Shown here one piece after another: positions 7,127-14,831 of a stretch of 37,817 nt of DNA. Position 1 is the stretch's first letter. Every line of letters begins with the position of its first letter. Location: positions 1-37,817 of IMG/VR virus record IMGVR_UViG_3300021963_000312, one strand, 5' to 3'. The notes under the pieces were generated by a model that ran no database searches, was not told the origin of the DNA, and was given only the letters and a program-made list of their open reading frames with translations. The stretch comes from a virus. A program made the translations under genes and the position numbers.

Positions 7127-7459
7127 TTATTGCTCTCTACATGTACGCTCTTTGTACACTTGCCCATCGCTGGTCATAATTTCTTTCCATTCACTGCATA
7201 CAATCACCTTTGTAACTGTTACAGGAGCAGACTGAACAATAACTTGCTTTGTTTCTTTTTCTTTTTCTTTTGCGTCTGCAATAACGGCACCTAAAATAAC
7301 ACCACCAATTAATGGTGCTACCCAATTGTCGCGGTGTACAATTACAGGACCGTGTCTATGATGATGTTGAGTTTTATAACCATTGTGATAATGGTGACCG
7401 CCAGCAAATGCAGGTGTAGCTACTGCTAGAGCTAAAAATAATGCTATAACTTGTTTCAT
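7127..7459 (-). CDS. Secreted, histidine-rich small protein (110 aa)
   Basis: The N-terminus is a clear signal peptide (MKQVIALFLALAVATPAFAG), with likely cleavage after AFA. Next comes a His-rich stretch (GGHHYHNGYKTQHHHRHG, residues 20-37), then a glycine-rich hydrophobic segment (PLIGGVILGAVI, about 49-60). The C-terminal part contains two cysteines in a 'CSEWKEIMTSDGQVYKERTC' arrangement. The pattern resembles bacterial periplasmic or outer-surface proteins ending 'C..W.E....G....E.TC', so a host origin is plausible. In a phage it would act in the envelope; metal binding by the His cluster is inference. An AAGGA site precedes the ATG. It is the last gene before the terminator. Confidence 0.7.
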   Translation of the reverse strand: MKQVIALFLALAVATPAFAGGHHYHNGYKTQHHHRHGPVIVHRDNWVAPLIGGVILGAVIADAKEKEKETKQVIVQSAPVTVTKVIVCSEWKEIMTSDGQVYKERTCREQ

Positions 7460-7468
7460 GAATATTCC

Positions 7469-7600
7469 TTACCTAATCACTTCGGTGTGTTTACCCTTGA
7501 GGGATTTCTTTAAAGACTTTTTCCAAAGACGCTTTTGTTTTTCTTTGTCACCGCCGATAATAGCTTCATAGTATTTCATAATTAGTTTTTTAACTTTCAT
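7469..7600 (-). CDS. Small basic protein, UvsY.-2-like (43 aa)
   Basis: I chose the ATG at 7600 (MKVKKLIMKYYEAIIGGD), preceded by AGGGGG; the longer frame has no good start and would overlap uvsY. The protein is a short, strongly basic helix ending 'RLWKKSLKKSLKGKHTEVIR'. From memory this matches the small protein encoded next to uvsY in T4-like phages (T4 uvsY.-2). The position directly after uvsY supports that. No function is known. Confidence 0.55.
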   Translation of the reverse strand: MKVKKLIMKYYEAIIGGDKEKQKRLWKKSLKKSLKGKHTEVIR

Positions 7601-7623
7601 ACAAATACCCCCTATAACATTAT

Positions 7624-8085
7624 TTAGCTGATTACAATATCTTCCATGCCTGCGGTACGTAGTCTTGTAATATGACCAATTTGCCATTGTTTAGTATCCA
7701 GGCCCTTCATGATACCTAAAAACTTATTGCGTAATAAGCTAAATTGGTTGCATAGGTGAGTGAGTGTAATAACACTCTCCTCACCGTCAACAAACTTCTC
7801 TGCATCTCTGCTACTGAGTTGTCTATTGTATGCTTCCAAATACTTTCTAAATACTTTACTGCGTTCTTTACGTAGCTCAATATTCAAGTGTTCAAGAATC
7901 GCTTCAATCTCTTGAAGTTGATTAAAGCGATGCTCGGTGATACCTGGGAGGGCGGCACTGGATTTCTCCAGGCTACCCTTTATCCTACACTCGTACTTAG
8001 CGTTTTCAATTTCATCTTCAAAGTAGGAAATACAATCTATTATATTGCCTAAATCGTCAACTACTTTATTATACCAAGTACTCAT
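7624..8085 (-). CDS. uvsY: UvsY recombination mediator (153 aa)
   Basis: UvsY loads UvsX recombinase onto ssDNA covered by gp32. The protein is all-helical, and its second half follows the family pattern: a basic stretch 'LRKERSKVFRKYLEAYNRQLSSRDAEKFVDGE' (two parts), then 'FSLLRNKFLGIMKGLDTKQWQIGHITRLRTAGMED'. Length is close to T4 UvsY (137 aa). Gene order gp32-uvsX-small acidic protein-uvsY also supports the call. The ATG at 8085 lies 3 nt after the previous stop and has only a weak ribosome site, so coupling is likely. Confidence 0.8.
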   Translation of the reverse strand: MSTWYNKVVDDLGNIIDCISYFEDEIENAKYECRIKGSLEKSSAALPGITEHRFNQLQEIEAILEHLNIELRKERSKVFRKYLEAYNRQLSSRDAEKFVDGEESVITLTHLCNQFSLLRNKFLGIMKGLDTKQWQIGHITRLRTAGMEDIVIS

Positions 8086-8088
8086 GAA

Positions 8089-8334
8089 TTAATCCCAGTC
8101 GTTATAATCGTCATCTTTAGATTCATCGTTGTCTAAAAGATAATCAAAGTGACTCTTAATTGCGGCCTTCATCGCTGAATCAAAACTTTGAACATGATCT
8201 TCGATATCATCTAAACTTAAATGATCTTCAAAGGTTCTTAGTATTGTTTCTGCGAATTCAACTCGATCCTTCTTTGGGATATGTACTTTTACAATATCCC
8301 AAAGTTCATCGAGAAGTGCTACTTCAGGACTCAT
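8089..8334 (-). CDS. Small acidic protein downstream of uvsX (81 aa)
   Basis: I chose the ATG at 8334 (MSPEVALLDELWDIVKVH), which overlaps the end of uvsX by 11 bp. The protein is helical and ends in a very acidic tail (DNDESKDDDYNDWD). Marine T4-like phages carry a similar short protein of the type 'LW.ILK..IP..D' with an acidic end directly after uvsX; its role is unknown. An acidic tail is typical of proteins that contact ssDNA-binding or recombination partners, but that is inference. Confidence 0.65.
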   Translation of the reverse strand: MSPEVALLDELWDIVKVHIPKKDRVEFAETILRTFEDHLSLDDIEDHVQSFDSAMKAAIKSHFDYLLDNDESKDDDYNDWD

Positions 8335-9430
8335 CTGCGTATTCCTCCGGTGCTGGTTCAAAGTCATCAGCAGAAGCATCCTCTACAGTATCTTTACTTG
8401 CAAGGGGATTTTGCTTCCACTCGTCAATAATTATCTGTAGCTTATCTCCGGTCCATCCTTTTCTGAACTCTTTAACGATTTCACCTGTAACTGGAGAAGA
8501 ATAAGTTAGCCTGTTACCTTCTTTAACTAAAATTCCTTTTGCTTCAAACATATCTAATAGACCGCTATACGGATCCATCCCAGACTCATAAGGAATTTTA
8601 ATTTGTACGCTTTCAAACGGCTTGCTATAACGAGTTTTCATTACCTTACAAGCACTGCGAATACCACGTACTTCGCTGATCTTGTTGCCGTCCTCATCTT
8701 CTTTGAGTTTGAGCTTACGCATTGCAACAACAATACTTGATGCATATACGAAGCCTTGACCACCACTGATCTTATCATCTGGATCAAACATATCCTGGCT
8801 AGCATACGTGTGATTGGTTGCAACAAGACCGATTGGATATGGGGCAAGCATGTTGACAGTATTACGAACAAGTGCTGTTAGTGCTTTAGGCTTACGGCCC
8901 ATATCGCCTTTCATGTCACCTTTCTGAAACTGATCTACGTCAGTTGGAGTAAGCAACATGCCTAGACTGTCAATAACAAACAGAAGTTTAGGCATTTCTT
9001 CATATTTTAGCGCACCATAATTGGCTTTGTAGTCCTTCATGAAGTCTGAGATGGCTTTGGCCACATCGTCAATCATGCTAACACTAATACGAAGTAGTTT
9101 TTCAGGGCTGGTATCAACCTCTAGGGCTTTCAACCATTCTTCATCAAGTGCGTTCTCGGAGTCAAAAAGAACAACTTGACAACCCATTTTTTGTGCGTGT
9201 CGCACAATATTACCGGAACAAATAAATGATTTACCTGATCCTGATTCACCAGCAAACACACTTACCTTGCCCAGAGGAATACCTTTGTTAAAGTCTCCGC
9301 TGATAAGATAATTTAGTGTGTAGTTACCAGTGCTGATCCAATCACGTGGGTCATGAAAACCAGCACTAATACCGGTGATACTTTTAGTCAGACCAGTACG
9401 AAACTTGGTCAAGTCAAATGGTTTTTGCAT
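8324..9430 (-). CDS. uvsX: UvsX RecA-like recombinase (368 aa)
   Basis: UvsX is the strand-exchange protein of T4-like phages. It has Walker A 'FAGESGSGKS', Walker B 'LLFVIDSLGML' and a RecA-type loop region with a conserved 'ATNHTYASQDMFDPDDKISGG' (two parts), then a C-terminal acidic tail (ADDFEPAPEEYADES). Length is close to T4 UvsX (about 390 aa). AAGGAG precedes the ATG at 9430. It follows gp32 by 10 nt, so the two are co-transcribed. Confidence 0.95.
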   Translation of the reverse strand: MQKPFDLTKFRTGLTKSITGISAGFHDPRDWISTGNYTLNYLISGDFNKGIPLGKVSVFAGESGSGKSFICSGNIVRHAQKMGCQVVLFDSENALDEEWLKALEVDTSPEKLLRISVSMIDDVAKAISDFMKDYKANYGALKYEEMPKLLFVIDSLGMLLTPTDVDQFQKGDMKGDMGRKPKALTALVRNTVNMLAPYPIGLVATNHTYASQDMFDPDDKISGGQGFVYASSIVVAMRKLKLKEDEDGNKISEVRGIRSACKVMKTRYSKPFESVQIKIPYESGMDPYSGLLDMFEAKGILVKEGNRLTYSSPVTGEIVKEFRKGWTGDKLQIIIDEWKQNPLASKDTVEDASADDFEPAPEEYADES

Positions 9431-9440
9431 AAGCTACTCC

Positions 9441-10457
9441 TTAGGCTTGCTTGCGATTACGGATCATTGCAAGGATGTCATCAGCTGACTTCTTTGCGCC
9501 ATCGCTTGCTGCCGGAGCAGGAGTTGGCGTTTCTACCTTTGTTTCTGGAGCCGCATCAAACGGTGCGTCTTTGTCTTCATCCACAACTGGTTTTGCCACT
9601 GGGGCAGGAGTTGGCTTTGCTACTGGAGCACTTGCCTTCTGAAGAGTTGGGCTTGGTGCATTAGCTGGAACTTCTACACCATATGGCTTGTAGTAATTAC
9701 CCCAACGTGATGGATCATATAGATCACCATTTACACTTGCTTCAAACATTTCAGCAATTGCCTTGTAATGTTCAGCACTCGGACGAGCTGGCAAAAATTC
9801 GTTTAGATCAAAAAGACCAAACTTGTCAATTGATGCTAGTTCAGTTTCATCCAAACTGCGTTCCTTACGAGCCCACTTAGATGTGCTGTAATCTGCGTAC
9901 TGACCCTTTGTTGTCTTTGACAAACGGAAGTCTGTGCCATTTAGATAATCTGTTGGAATATTTTCCATATCAGGATCCATTAGTGCAGACTTAATAATGT
10001 TAAAGATCTGTGGACCAATTACGAAACGACGAATTGGATTTTCTGGGCGGTCTTCGTTAAGAGGATTCTCTGTAACAAAACCTTGGAAGATGTAAGACTT
10101 CTTCTTCCAATACTTACGACCCATTTCCTCTAGTGCCGGATCCTTAAACCAAGGACGTACTTCTGTTAGAATTGGACAAGTATCGTTGTACATTTCACCG
10201 CAAGGTACCTGTACTGTTACAGGCTTATTCTCACCACCAACTACTCCTGGGAAGGAAAGTCGGATCATCTGACGTTCAACCCAAAAGAAATCATTCTTTG
10301 CGTTGCCATCGGGGAGGAAGCGGAATGTTGCTGAAGCGCCTTCTTCGATATTCCAGAACGGATAAATTGCGTTATCGCTTTGCGCTTGGTTGTTGTTGGA
10401 ACCTGGTTTCGATTCCATTGCCGCGAGCTTTGCGCGGATGTCTGCTAATGAGGCCAT
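9441..10457 (-). CDS. 32: Single-stranded DNA-binding protein gp32 (338 aa)
   Basis: gp32 coats ssDNA and organises replication and recombination. The N-terminal basic cooperativity region (ADIRAKLAAMESK) is followed by an OB-fold core beginning 'YPFWNIEEGASATFRFLPDG'. A cysteine pair in 'VPCGEMYNDTCPIL' fits the zinc site of T4 gp32. The C-terminal third is a Pro/Ala-rich linker ending 'ADDILAMIRNRKQA'; it is longer and less acidic at the very end than in T4 (301 aa). AAGGAG precedes the ATG. A sigma70-like promoter and a late box lie upstream, as expected for a protein needed throughout infection. Confidence 0.93.
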   Translation of the reverse strand: MASLADIRAKLAAMESKPGSNNNQAQSDNAIYPFWNIEEGASATFRFLPDGNAKNDFFWVERQMIRLSFPGVVGGENKPVTVQVPCGEMYNDTCPILTEVRPWFKDPALEEMGRKYWKKKSYIFQGFVTENPLNEDRPENPIRRFVIGPQIFNIIKSALMDPDMENIPTDYLNGTDFRLSKTTKGQYADYSTSKWARKERSLDETELASIDKFGLFDLNEFLPARPSAEHYKAIAEMFEASVNGDLYDPSRWGNYYKPYGVEVPANAPSPTLQKASAPVAKPTPAPVAKPVVDEDKDAPFDAAPETKVETPTPAPAASDGAKKSADDILAMIRNRKQA

Positions 10458-10489
10458 AATATTTCTCCTTTGCCATATGTGCCATGTTT

Positions 10490-10506
10490 GTTCTTTATAT
10501 AAGAAC
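10490..10506 (-). promoter_or_regulatory. Hairpin in the gp32 mRNA leader
   Basis: GTTCTT and AAGAAC form a perfect 6-bp inverted repeat around TATAT in the leader between the -10 box and the gp32 ribosome site. T4 gp32 represses its own translation through a leader structure and an AU-rich region. This hairpin is a candidate for a similar element; that is inference. Confidence 0.4.
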
Positions 10507-10513
10507 TTTGTTT

Positions 10514-10542
10514 AGTTTAATGCCTAGATAGAAAAAAGTCAA
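10514..10542 (-). promoter_or_regulatory. sigma70-like promoter for gp32-uvsX-uvsY
   Basis: TTGACT (10542-10537), a 17-nt spacer and TAAACT (10519-10514) on the minus strand. The -35 hexamer lies within a 9-bp perfect inverted repeat (arms 10531-10539 and 10545-10553). Confidence 0.65.
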
Positions 10543-10562
10543 GAACTTTTTTCTAACAATTT

Positions 10563-10570
10563 TATTTATC
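10563..10570 (-). promoter_or_regulatory. Candidate late promoter upstream of gp32
   Basis: GATAAATA on the minus strand, matching the late box seen before virion genes here. It lies upstream of the sigma70-like promoter and just after the terminator, so gp32 may be transcribed both early and late. Confidence 0.5.
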
Positions 10571-10591
10571 TTTCTTCACTGAATACAGAAC

Positions 10592-10625
10592 AAAAAGCCC
10601 CGTATAATTTTACTTATACAGGGCT
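10592..10625 (-). terminator. Rho-independent terminator after the 421-aa late gene
   Basis: Arms at 10596-10606 and 10615-10625 form an 11-bp stem, followed on the minus strand by five T. One pair is U-G in the minus-strand RNA only. The region 10458-10653 is otherwise non-coding. Confidence 0.85.
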
Positions 10626-10653
10626 CCGTGTTTCAAACATTTTTTCTGATTAG

Positions 10654-11919
10654 TTACTCTGCAATGAACTCATCCAAAAACTTTTCGTAACTTTCGGATT
10701 CAGTCATACCGGGTACAGTCTTTACTCTTGCTTCATTGGCACAAAGTAAACAACTCTTAACAGTCGTATATTCAAACTGATTGAGCGATCCGCCTGCATT
10801 TAGCTTCTTACTAATATTCTGAAGATAATTGCCCAGTACCGGATTTTGAGCGGCATAACCCATTTGTGCAACTTGATGTCCAAGTTTTGCATGTGGTGTC
10901 GCAAAATCGAGTGTGTCACCTTCACTTAGCAAGTCTTTTAATCCTTCAAATGATTCGTTAGCTACTGCTCTAGCAATAGTACCTTCAAAAGAATTTTGTC
11001 TTGCCATAGCACGTTTGATACTATCCATAGCATTTGCTACACGATCATCAAAGTGCGTTTCAACAAACTTACTTTCTAAGTCAACACCATCTTCTAAAAT
11101 TTCAACGCTGTAACGATCTTCTAAACTTTCAACTGCGGTAGAATAAGTCTTTACACCAGATAGCTTATCAAAAATAGTTCTAATATTTTCAATGTTTTCA
11201 ACCGCCATAGTTACATACTGCTCGTTTGCTTCGTTAACTAAATTAGCACCACGAACATAACGAACAAACTCACTTAGTTCACGATACTCTTTAGCCATCT
11301 CAGTAATTGATTGGCCTGTACTATCAAACATTTCGCCGCCATTATGAATGTGACGTGCCATAGCGCGAGCGGCTCTTAAACTATTTTCCTGCATCTTAAA
11401 CTTTTCTTCACCACGCTGAATATAGATACTGTGGATGTTTCTACTACGGGCTCCACGTGATTCCTCATTAACAGGCTTTCTATGTTTAACAACAATCTTA
11501 ATGTTGTCAAGTGGTTGATAGCTAGTCTTTGTGCTGCCTGTCATTTGGCCAAAGCCTTCCATTACATCCGCCATATCTTTCTCCGAATTTTTAATTATAT
11601 TAATTGCTTCACCCTTAGCCTTTAGTTTTTTACCAAACACTTTGTAGTCAAATGTAACTTCAGGACTTGAATTAAAAACTAACTTTTTAAGCTGTTCTCT
11701 TACAGGATGATCGCTTAGATCTTCACTGGTAGCTAAACTTACTTGCATACTGTTTAAATCAATTCTAACTAAGATGTTAGGTTTATCCACTAAGAAACGT
11801 GTAGCATCTTGAGGATCTACAACTAACTTACCTTCTGGATCGTATGACTGTACAGTATATCCGTAACCCTTTAAAAGGTTAAAAATCTTTTCTGCAAGTT
11901 TTTTTGTATTAACTGCCAT
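10654..11919 (-). CDS. Conserved marine T4-like phage protein, probably virion-associated (421 aa)
   Basis: I do not know a defined function. The middle has 'EESRGARSRNIHSIYIQRGEEKFKM' (two parts) followed by 'LRAARAMARHIHNGG', a pattern I recall from long conserved hypothetical proteins of cyanophages and related phages. The rest is helical and soluble, with no signal peptide or membrane span. A late box (GATAAATA at 11945-11938) precedes it, so it is expressed late like virion proteins. AGGAGA lies before the ATG within an inverted repeat. A terminator follows. A structural or packaging-associated role is inference from timing and neighbours. Confidence 0.7.
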   Translation of the reverse strand: MAVNTKKLAEKIFNLLKGYGYTVQSYDPEGKLVVDPQDATRFLVDKPNILVRIDLNSMQVSLATSEDLSDHPVREQLKKLVFNSSPEVTFDYKVFGKKLKAKGEAINIIKNSEKDMADVMEGFGQMTGSTKTSYQPLDNIKIVVKHRKPVNEESRGARSRNIHSIYIQRGEEKFKMQENSLRAARAMARHIHNGGEMFDSTGQSITEMAKEYRELSEFVRYVRGANLVNEANEQYVTMAVENIENIRTIFDKLSGVKTYSTAVESLEDRYSVEILEDGVDLESKFVETHFDDRVANAMDSIKRAMARQNSFEGTIARAVANESFEGLKDLLSEGDTLDFATPHAKLGHQVAQMGYAAQNPVLGNYLQNISKKLNAGGSLNQFEYTTVKSCLLCANEARVKTVPGMTESESYEKFLDEFIAE

Positions 11920-11945
11920 AGTATTATCTCCTAATACTATTTATC
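11919..11945 (-). promoter_or_regulatory. Late promoter overlapping a ribosome-site hairpin
   Basis: GATAAATA (11945-11938) encodes part of the last codons of the upstream gene. Immediately below, AGTATTA and TAATACT (11938-11932 and 11926-11920) are perfect inverted repeats flanking GGAGA. With T4 late geometry the mRNA would begin at about 11932, at the AGGAGA itself, so only read-through mRNA could form the full hairpin. Confidence 0.6.
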
Positions 11946-13192
11946 AATTCAGCTATCTTATGCAAAGGCTCGCAAAGCAGATCGGTTAAAAACTCTAAAT
12001 CTGTTATTCGTTCGAAGTTATGAAGTTTATAGTCTATTGTGTGCGTAGGAGTATTATAAAAATAAACAGCTAGTTTACTTACTTCTACAGGATCAGTGGT
12101 ATCAAATTCATCTGTAATTAGCTTAAACCCATGACTACGAAGATGCGTTATAGAATTCTTAGGCCCATACATTATAGGGGTTGCGCCTGTTAAAAAACTC
12201 TTGTAAGTTTTTTCAGTTAAGCCAGCTGGTCCGCCCATTGGGGTGGGTATTTCATTACCCATATATGTTTCGGCGCAGATATTAAATTTGTATTTGTTAA
12301 ACCACTCTGCTAGCGGAGATATTACATCTACCCAATTTACCGAAGGGCCTTCTAAAAATTTTGGAAAATCGTGATTAGACAAGAAGTGTAATTGTTCATC
12401 AGTATAGGTCTCTGTTTCTTTATACTTAATAGTAGTTACATAATTATGCTTAGATAAATTATATGCTAGGCTCCAATCTGTTTTGTTTAAAATTTGATGT
12501 TTTTCTAACTGTACTAATAATTCTACTCTGCTTTTTCTAGGTTTAAATAATGGTACGGCACAAAAATTTGTAGAGTCTTTTTCTAACTTATCTAGAAATT
12601 GTTGTTTTATTGTACTGTCGAAAATAGCTTGGGCAAACACTTTGTCAACTATTGCTGTTTGGACTGCCCAGTATTCGAACGGAATTTTATAAATGTTAAG
12701 AGGTGGATAATCTGATAACTGAAAACAATAGCCTACTAAAAATAACATCTTTGGCTTTATGTTTAGCTGTGTCAAAATTTCTATTAGATGAGGCCTAGGC
12801 GGTCCGTATAGTGTACCACCTTCTTCAAAATCATTTAACGCAACAATATAATTTTCCAATAAACGTTTTAATTTTTGCTTCCCTAAACAATTTATGTGGT
12901 CGATAGTTATTTCAACAACTAAATTGTCAATAGGTGGAGGATTTAATAATAGTATGTCTATGTCTATGCCAACATTTCCATAATACTTCCCAATCTCTAT
13001 ATTTTTTAATTTAGAAAAAACATAAGGCGAAAGTATATCTAGTGAATTTAAGTCCTGATTGCGCCGAAACGTTCGACCATCATCAGGTAAAGTAAGAATT
13101 CGTGATGTATTATTGTGTAAAAAGCTATCAACAAATGTTTGCCATGTGTAGCTGGTAATTCGTTTTAAAGAAAGTTTTTCGATGTGTATCAT
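11924..13192 (-). CDS. Glycosyltransferase-like protein (422 aa), tentative
   Basis: The C-terminal third contains 'LTEKTYKSFLTGATPIMYGP' followed by 'THLRSHGFKLITDEFD'. This matches, from memory, a motif near the C-terminus of exostosin- or fucosyltransferase-like proteins in large viruses and phages ('TEK...P......P.....G....L...GF'). The N-terminal part is unrecognised. If the call is right, it would add sugar to a surface or virion component. The start at 13192 overlaps the gp17 stop, and no ribosome site is clear. It ends in codons that double as the late promoter and ribosome site of the next gene. An insertion between gp17 and late structural genes is unusual. Family assignment is uncertain. 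Confidence 0.5.
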   Translation of the reverse strand: MIHIEKLSLKRITSYTWQTFVDSFLHNNTSRILTLPDDGRTFRRNQDLNSLDILSPYVFSKLKNIEIGKYYGNVGIDIDILLLNPPPIDNLVVEITIDHINCLGKQKLKRLLENYIVALNDFEEGGTLYGPPRPHLIEILTQLNIKPKMLFLVGYCFQLSDYPPLNIYKIPFEYWAVQTAIVDKVFAQAIFDSTIKQQFLDKLEKDSTNFCAVPLFKPRKSRVELLVQLEKHQILNKTDWSLAYNLSKHNYVTTIKYKETETYTDEQLHFLSNHDFPKFLEGPSVNWVDVISPLAEWFNKYKFNICAETYMGNEIPTPMGGPAGLTEKTYKSFLTGATPIMYGPKNSITHLRSHGFKLITDEFDTTDPVEVSKLAVYFYNTPTHTIDYKLHNFERITDLEFLTDLLCEPLHKIAELINSIRR

Positions 13193-14769
13193 TATAGCAC
13201 CGGCATCGGAGAATCATATTCGTCCTCTTGTAAAAATTCATCGGTGCTCAAACTATTATTTACTGCACTAAACACTTGATCTTCGAATGTGCTAATATAT
13301 GTAATCATGCGTATAGCAATTAATAAACTCATAACTAAGTCATCTGTTTGACCCGGCTTTGCACTATAGCTATTACCGCGAGCAACGAAATTCTTAAGTT
13401 CACTAATTAACATTTTACTATTAATAGTAATCTTATTTTTTTCAACCAAACGTTTTAAAGCAATAGCCGCTTCAACTTTGCTCTTATGATTAGTATGGAA
13501 TCCTTTACGGCCTTTATAACCTTGAATACGTTTTGGTTCGTGTAAGAAATCTCCCGGGAAATTTTCTTCACCAGTATCTCTAATAACAACCAGTGCGGCT
13601 TCGCCGATGGTGTTATTTTCTACAGACCAATAAATCTGATGAGCGCCACGTTCTTTGATGTACTGCATGATATCCATCATTGTACGCATTTGGCCTTCAA
13701 TAGGTGTTTTATTATTGCACCATTCTGCAACCTGAATCATAGAAGGTAATTCAATAACCTGAATACCTGCGTTGTCGCCACCTGTGCCGGCGCTTGGGTC
13801 TAGCGCAACAACATACATGTTTGCTGGACTTATATGCTTATACCAACGTACTTGTCCCATACGTGAAATAGGTTCGGCGCCTTGTAGATCTAAAAGTTTA
13901 ATTGCACTAATCAGTGTTTCGTCATAGATAATAAATTCGCATTCGTGTTCACGACGGAAACGTTCATCACCAATACGACTACGTTCTGCATCAGCCCATG
14001 CTTGATCTCGGTCAGGATGTTCATCCCATTTAGCAAACATAGGTTTGAAACCGTTTACACCTACCGCAGTTTCATTTCCGTATTCGTCATAATTTTTATT
14101 TGCCGCTTTCCAAATCTCTGCAAAAGTATCTTCGTCACTGCTAGGTGTGCTAGTAACAATACACTTACCACCAGTACTTAGTGTAGGTGATAGCGAAGCC
14201 CAAAATTCTTTAGCAATAGTGTTACGCACGAATGCGAACTCGTCTAAGTAAATTAGCGAGATAGACATACCACGACCAGTGTTTTCTGTAGTTGTGGTAC
14301 TTACAATACGACTACCATTATCAAAGGTAATACTACCTTTGTTATATTCAGTAACACCTGCGCGAATATGATCAGGTACGTTTTCATATGCGTAACGAAT
14401 ACGTGTCATAATTTCACTCGCACCACTTTGCTTATGAGCCGCAACTAAAATTGTACTGTCTGGTACAAACATAGCATACCAAAGCAGATAGCCGGCAGCA
14501 ACCGTAGTTTTACCCATCTGTCTGCCCAGCATGTTAATACTGTAACGATAGTCATTATAGTTTTTGATAAGTTCTAACTGATAGTCAAACGGAACAAACT
14601 TTATCGCACCTTTAGTTGGGTGCTGAATCATCATGTATTTTTCCATAAAGTATCTAGGGCCTGTTTGTGGATGACAACATGCTCTAAATTCTTTTAGCGT
14701 ATCGTTAGTATATGCTACTTTAGCATATGCTGATTTTGTGAGACTGCTCTCTACTGTACCTTTTGCCAT
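13192..14769 (-). CDS. 17: Terminase large subunit gp17 (525 aa)
   Basis: The motor that packages DNA into proheads. The ATPase domain has 'MLGRQMGKTTVAA' (Walker A, about residues 80-92) and 'LIYLDEFAFV' (Walker B). The C-terminal nuclease domain has 'VVALDPSAGTGGDNAG' and 'YWSVENNTIGEAAL', acidic positions typical of the RNase H-like nuclease. Length is close to T4 gp17 (610 aa) with a shorter N-terminus. I chose the ATG at 14769: the frame extends upstream only to a TTG inside a terminator. There is no Shine-Dalgarno sequence; a late box ends 5 nt before the ATG, suggesting a leaderless mRNA. Confidence 0.95.
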   Translation of the reverse strand: MAKGTVESSLTKSAYAKVAYTNDTLKEFRACCHPQTGPRYFMEKYMMIQHPTKGAIKFVPFDYQLELIKNYNDYRYSINMLGRQMGKTTVAAGYLLWYAMFVPDSTILVAAHKQSGASEIMTRIRYAYENVPDHIRAGVTEYNKGSITFDNGSRIVSTTTTENTGRGMSISLIYLDEFAFVRNTIAKEFWASLSPTLSTGGKCIVTSTPSSDEDTFAEIWKAANKNYDEYGNETAVGVNGFKPMFAKWDEHPDRDQAWADAERSRIGDERFRREHECEFIIYDETLISAIKLLDLQGAEPISRMGQVRWYKHISPANMYVVALDPSAGTGGDNAGIQVIELPSMIQVAEWCNNKTPIEGQMRTMMDIMQYIKERGAHQIYWSVENNTIGEAALVVIRDTGEENFPGDFLHEPKRIQGYKGRKGFHTNHKSKVEAAIALKRLVEKNKITINSKMLISELKNFVARGNSYSAKPGQTDDLVMSLLIAIRMITYISTFEDQVFSAVNNSLSTDEFLQEDEYDSPMPVL

Positions 14770-14782
14770 ACTTATATTTATC
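14770..14782 (-). promoter_or_regulatory. Late promoter of gp17, exactly 5 nt from the ATG
   Basis: GATAAATA (14782-14775), then TAAGT, then the ATG at 14769. It directly follows the T-run of the upstream terminator. In T4 the box spans about -13 to -6, which would place +1 on the A of AUG. Confidence 0.75.
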
Positions 14783-14783
14783 G

Positions 14784-14811
14784 AAAAAAAAGCCCGCCTA
14801 GGCGGGCTTTT
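14784..14811 (-). terminator. Rho-independent terminator between the 569-aa gene and gp17
   Basis: A perfect 8-bp GC-rich stem (14791-14798 with 14801-14808) and a long T-run on the minus strand. It ends transcription of the gene finishing at 14832 and insulates the gp17 promoter. Confidence 0.93.
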
Positions 14812-14831
14812 GAACTCCAAAAGAGTTTATC

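Noticed and set aside
9353-9664. 103-codon plus-strand frame across the gp32-uvsX junction
   Set aside because: Antisense to two well-supported genes and without a ribosome site.
11924-13192. Homing endonuclease next to gp17
   Set aside because: No GIY-YIG, HNH or LAGLIDADG motif; the C-terminal motif points to a glycosyltransferase-like protein.
14770-14820. Upstream in-frame extension of gp17 starting at a TTG (14820)
   Set aside because: The TTG lies inside the terminator downstream of the 569-aa gene and has no ribosome site; the ATG at 14769 fits the late box.
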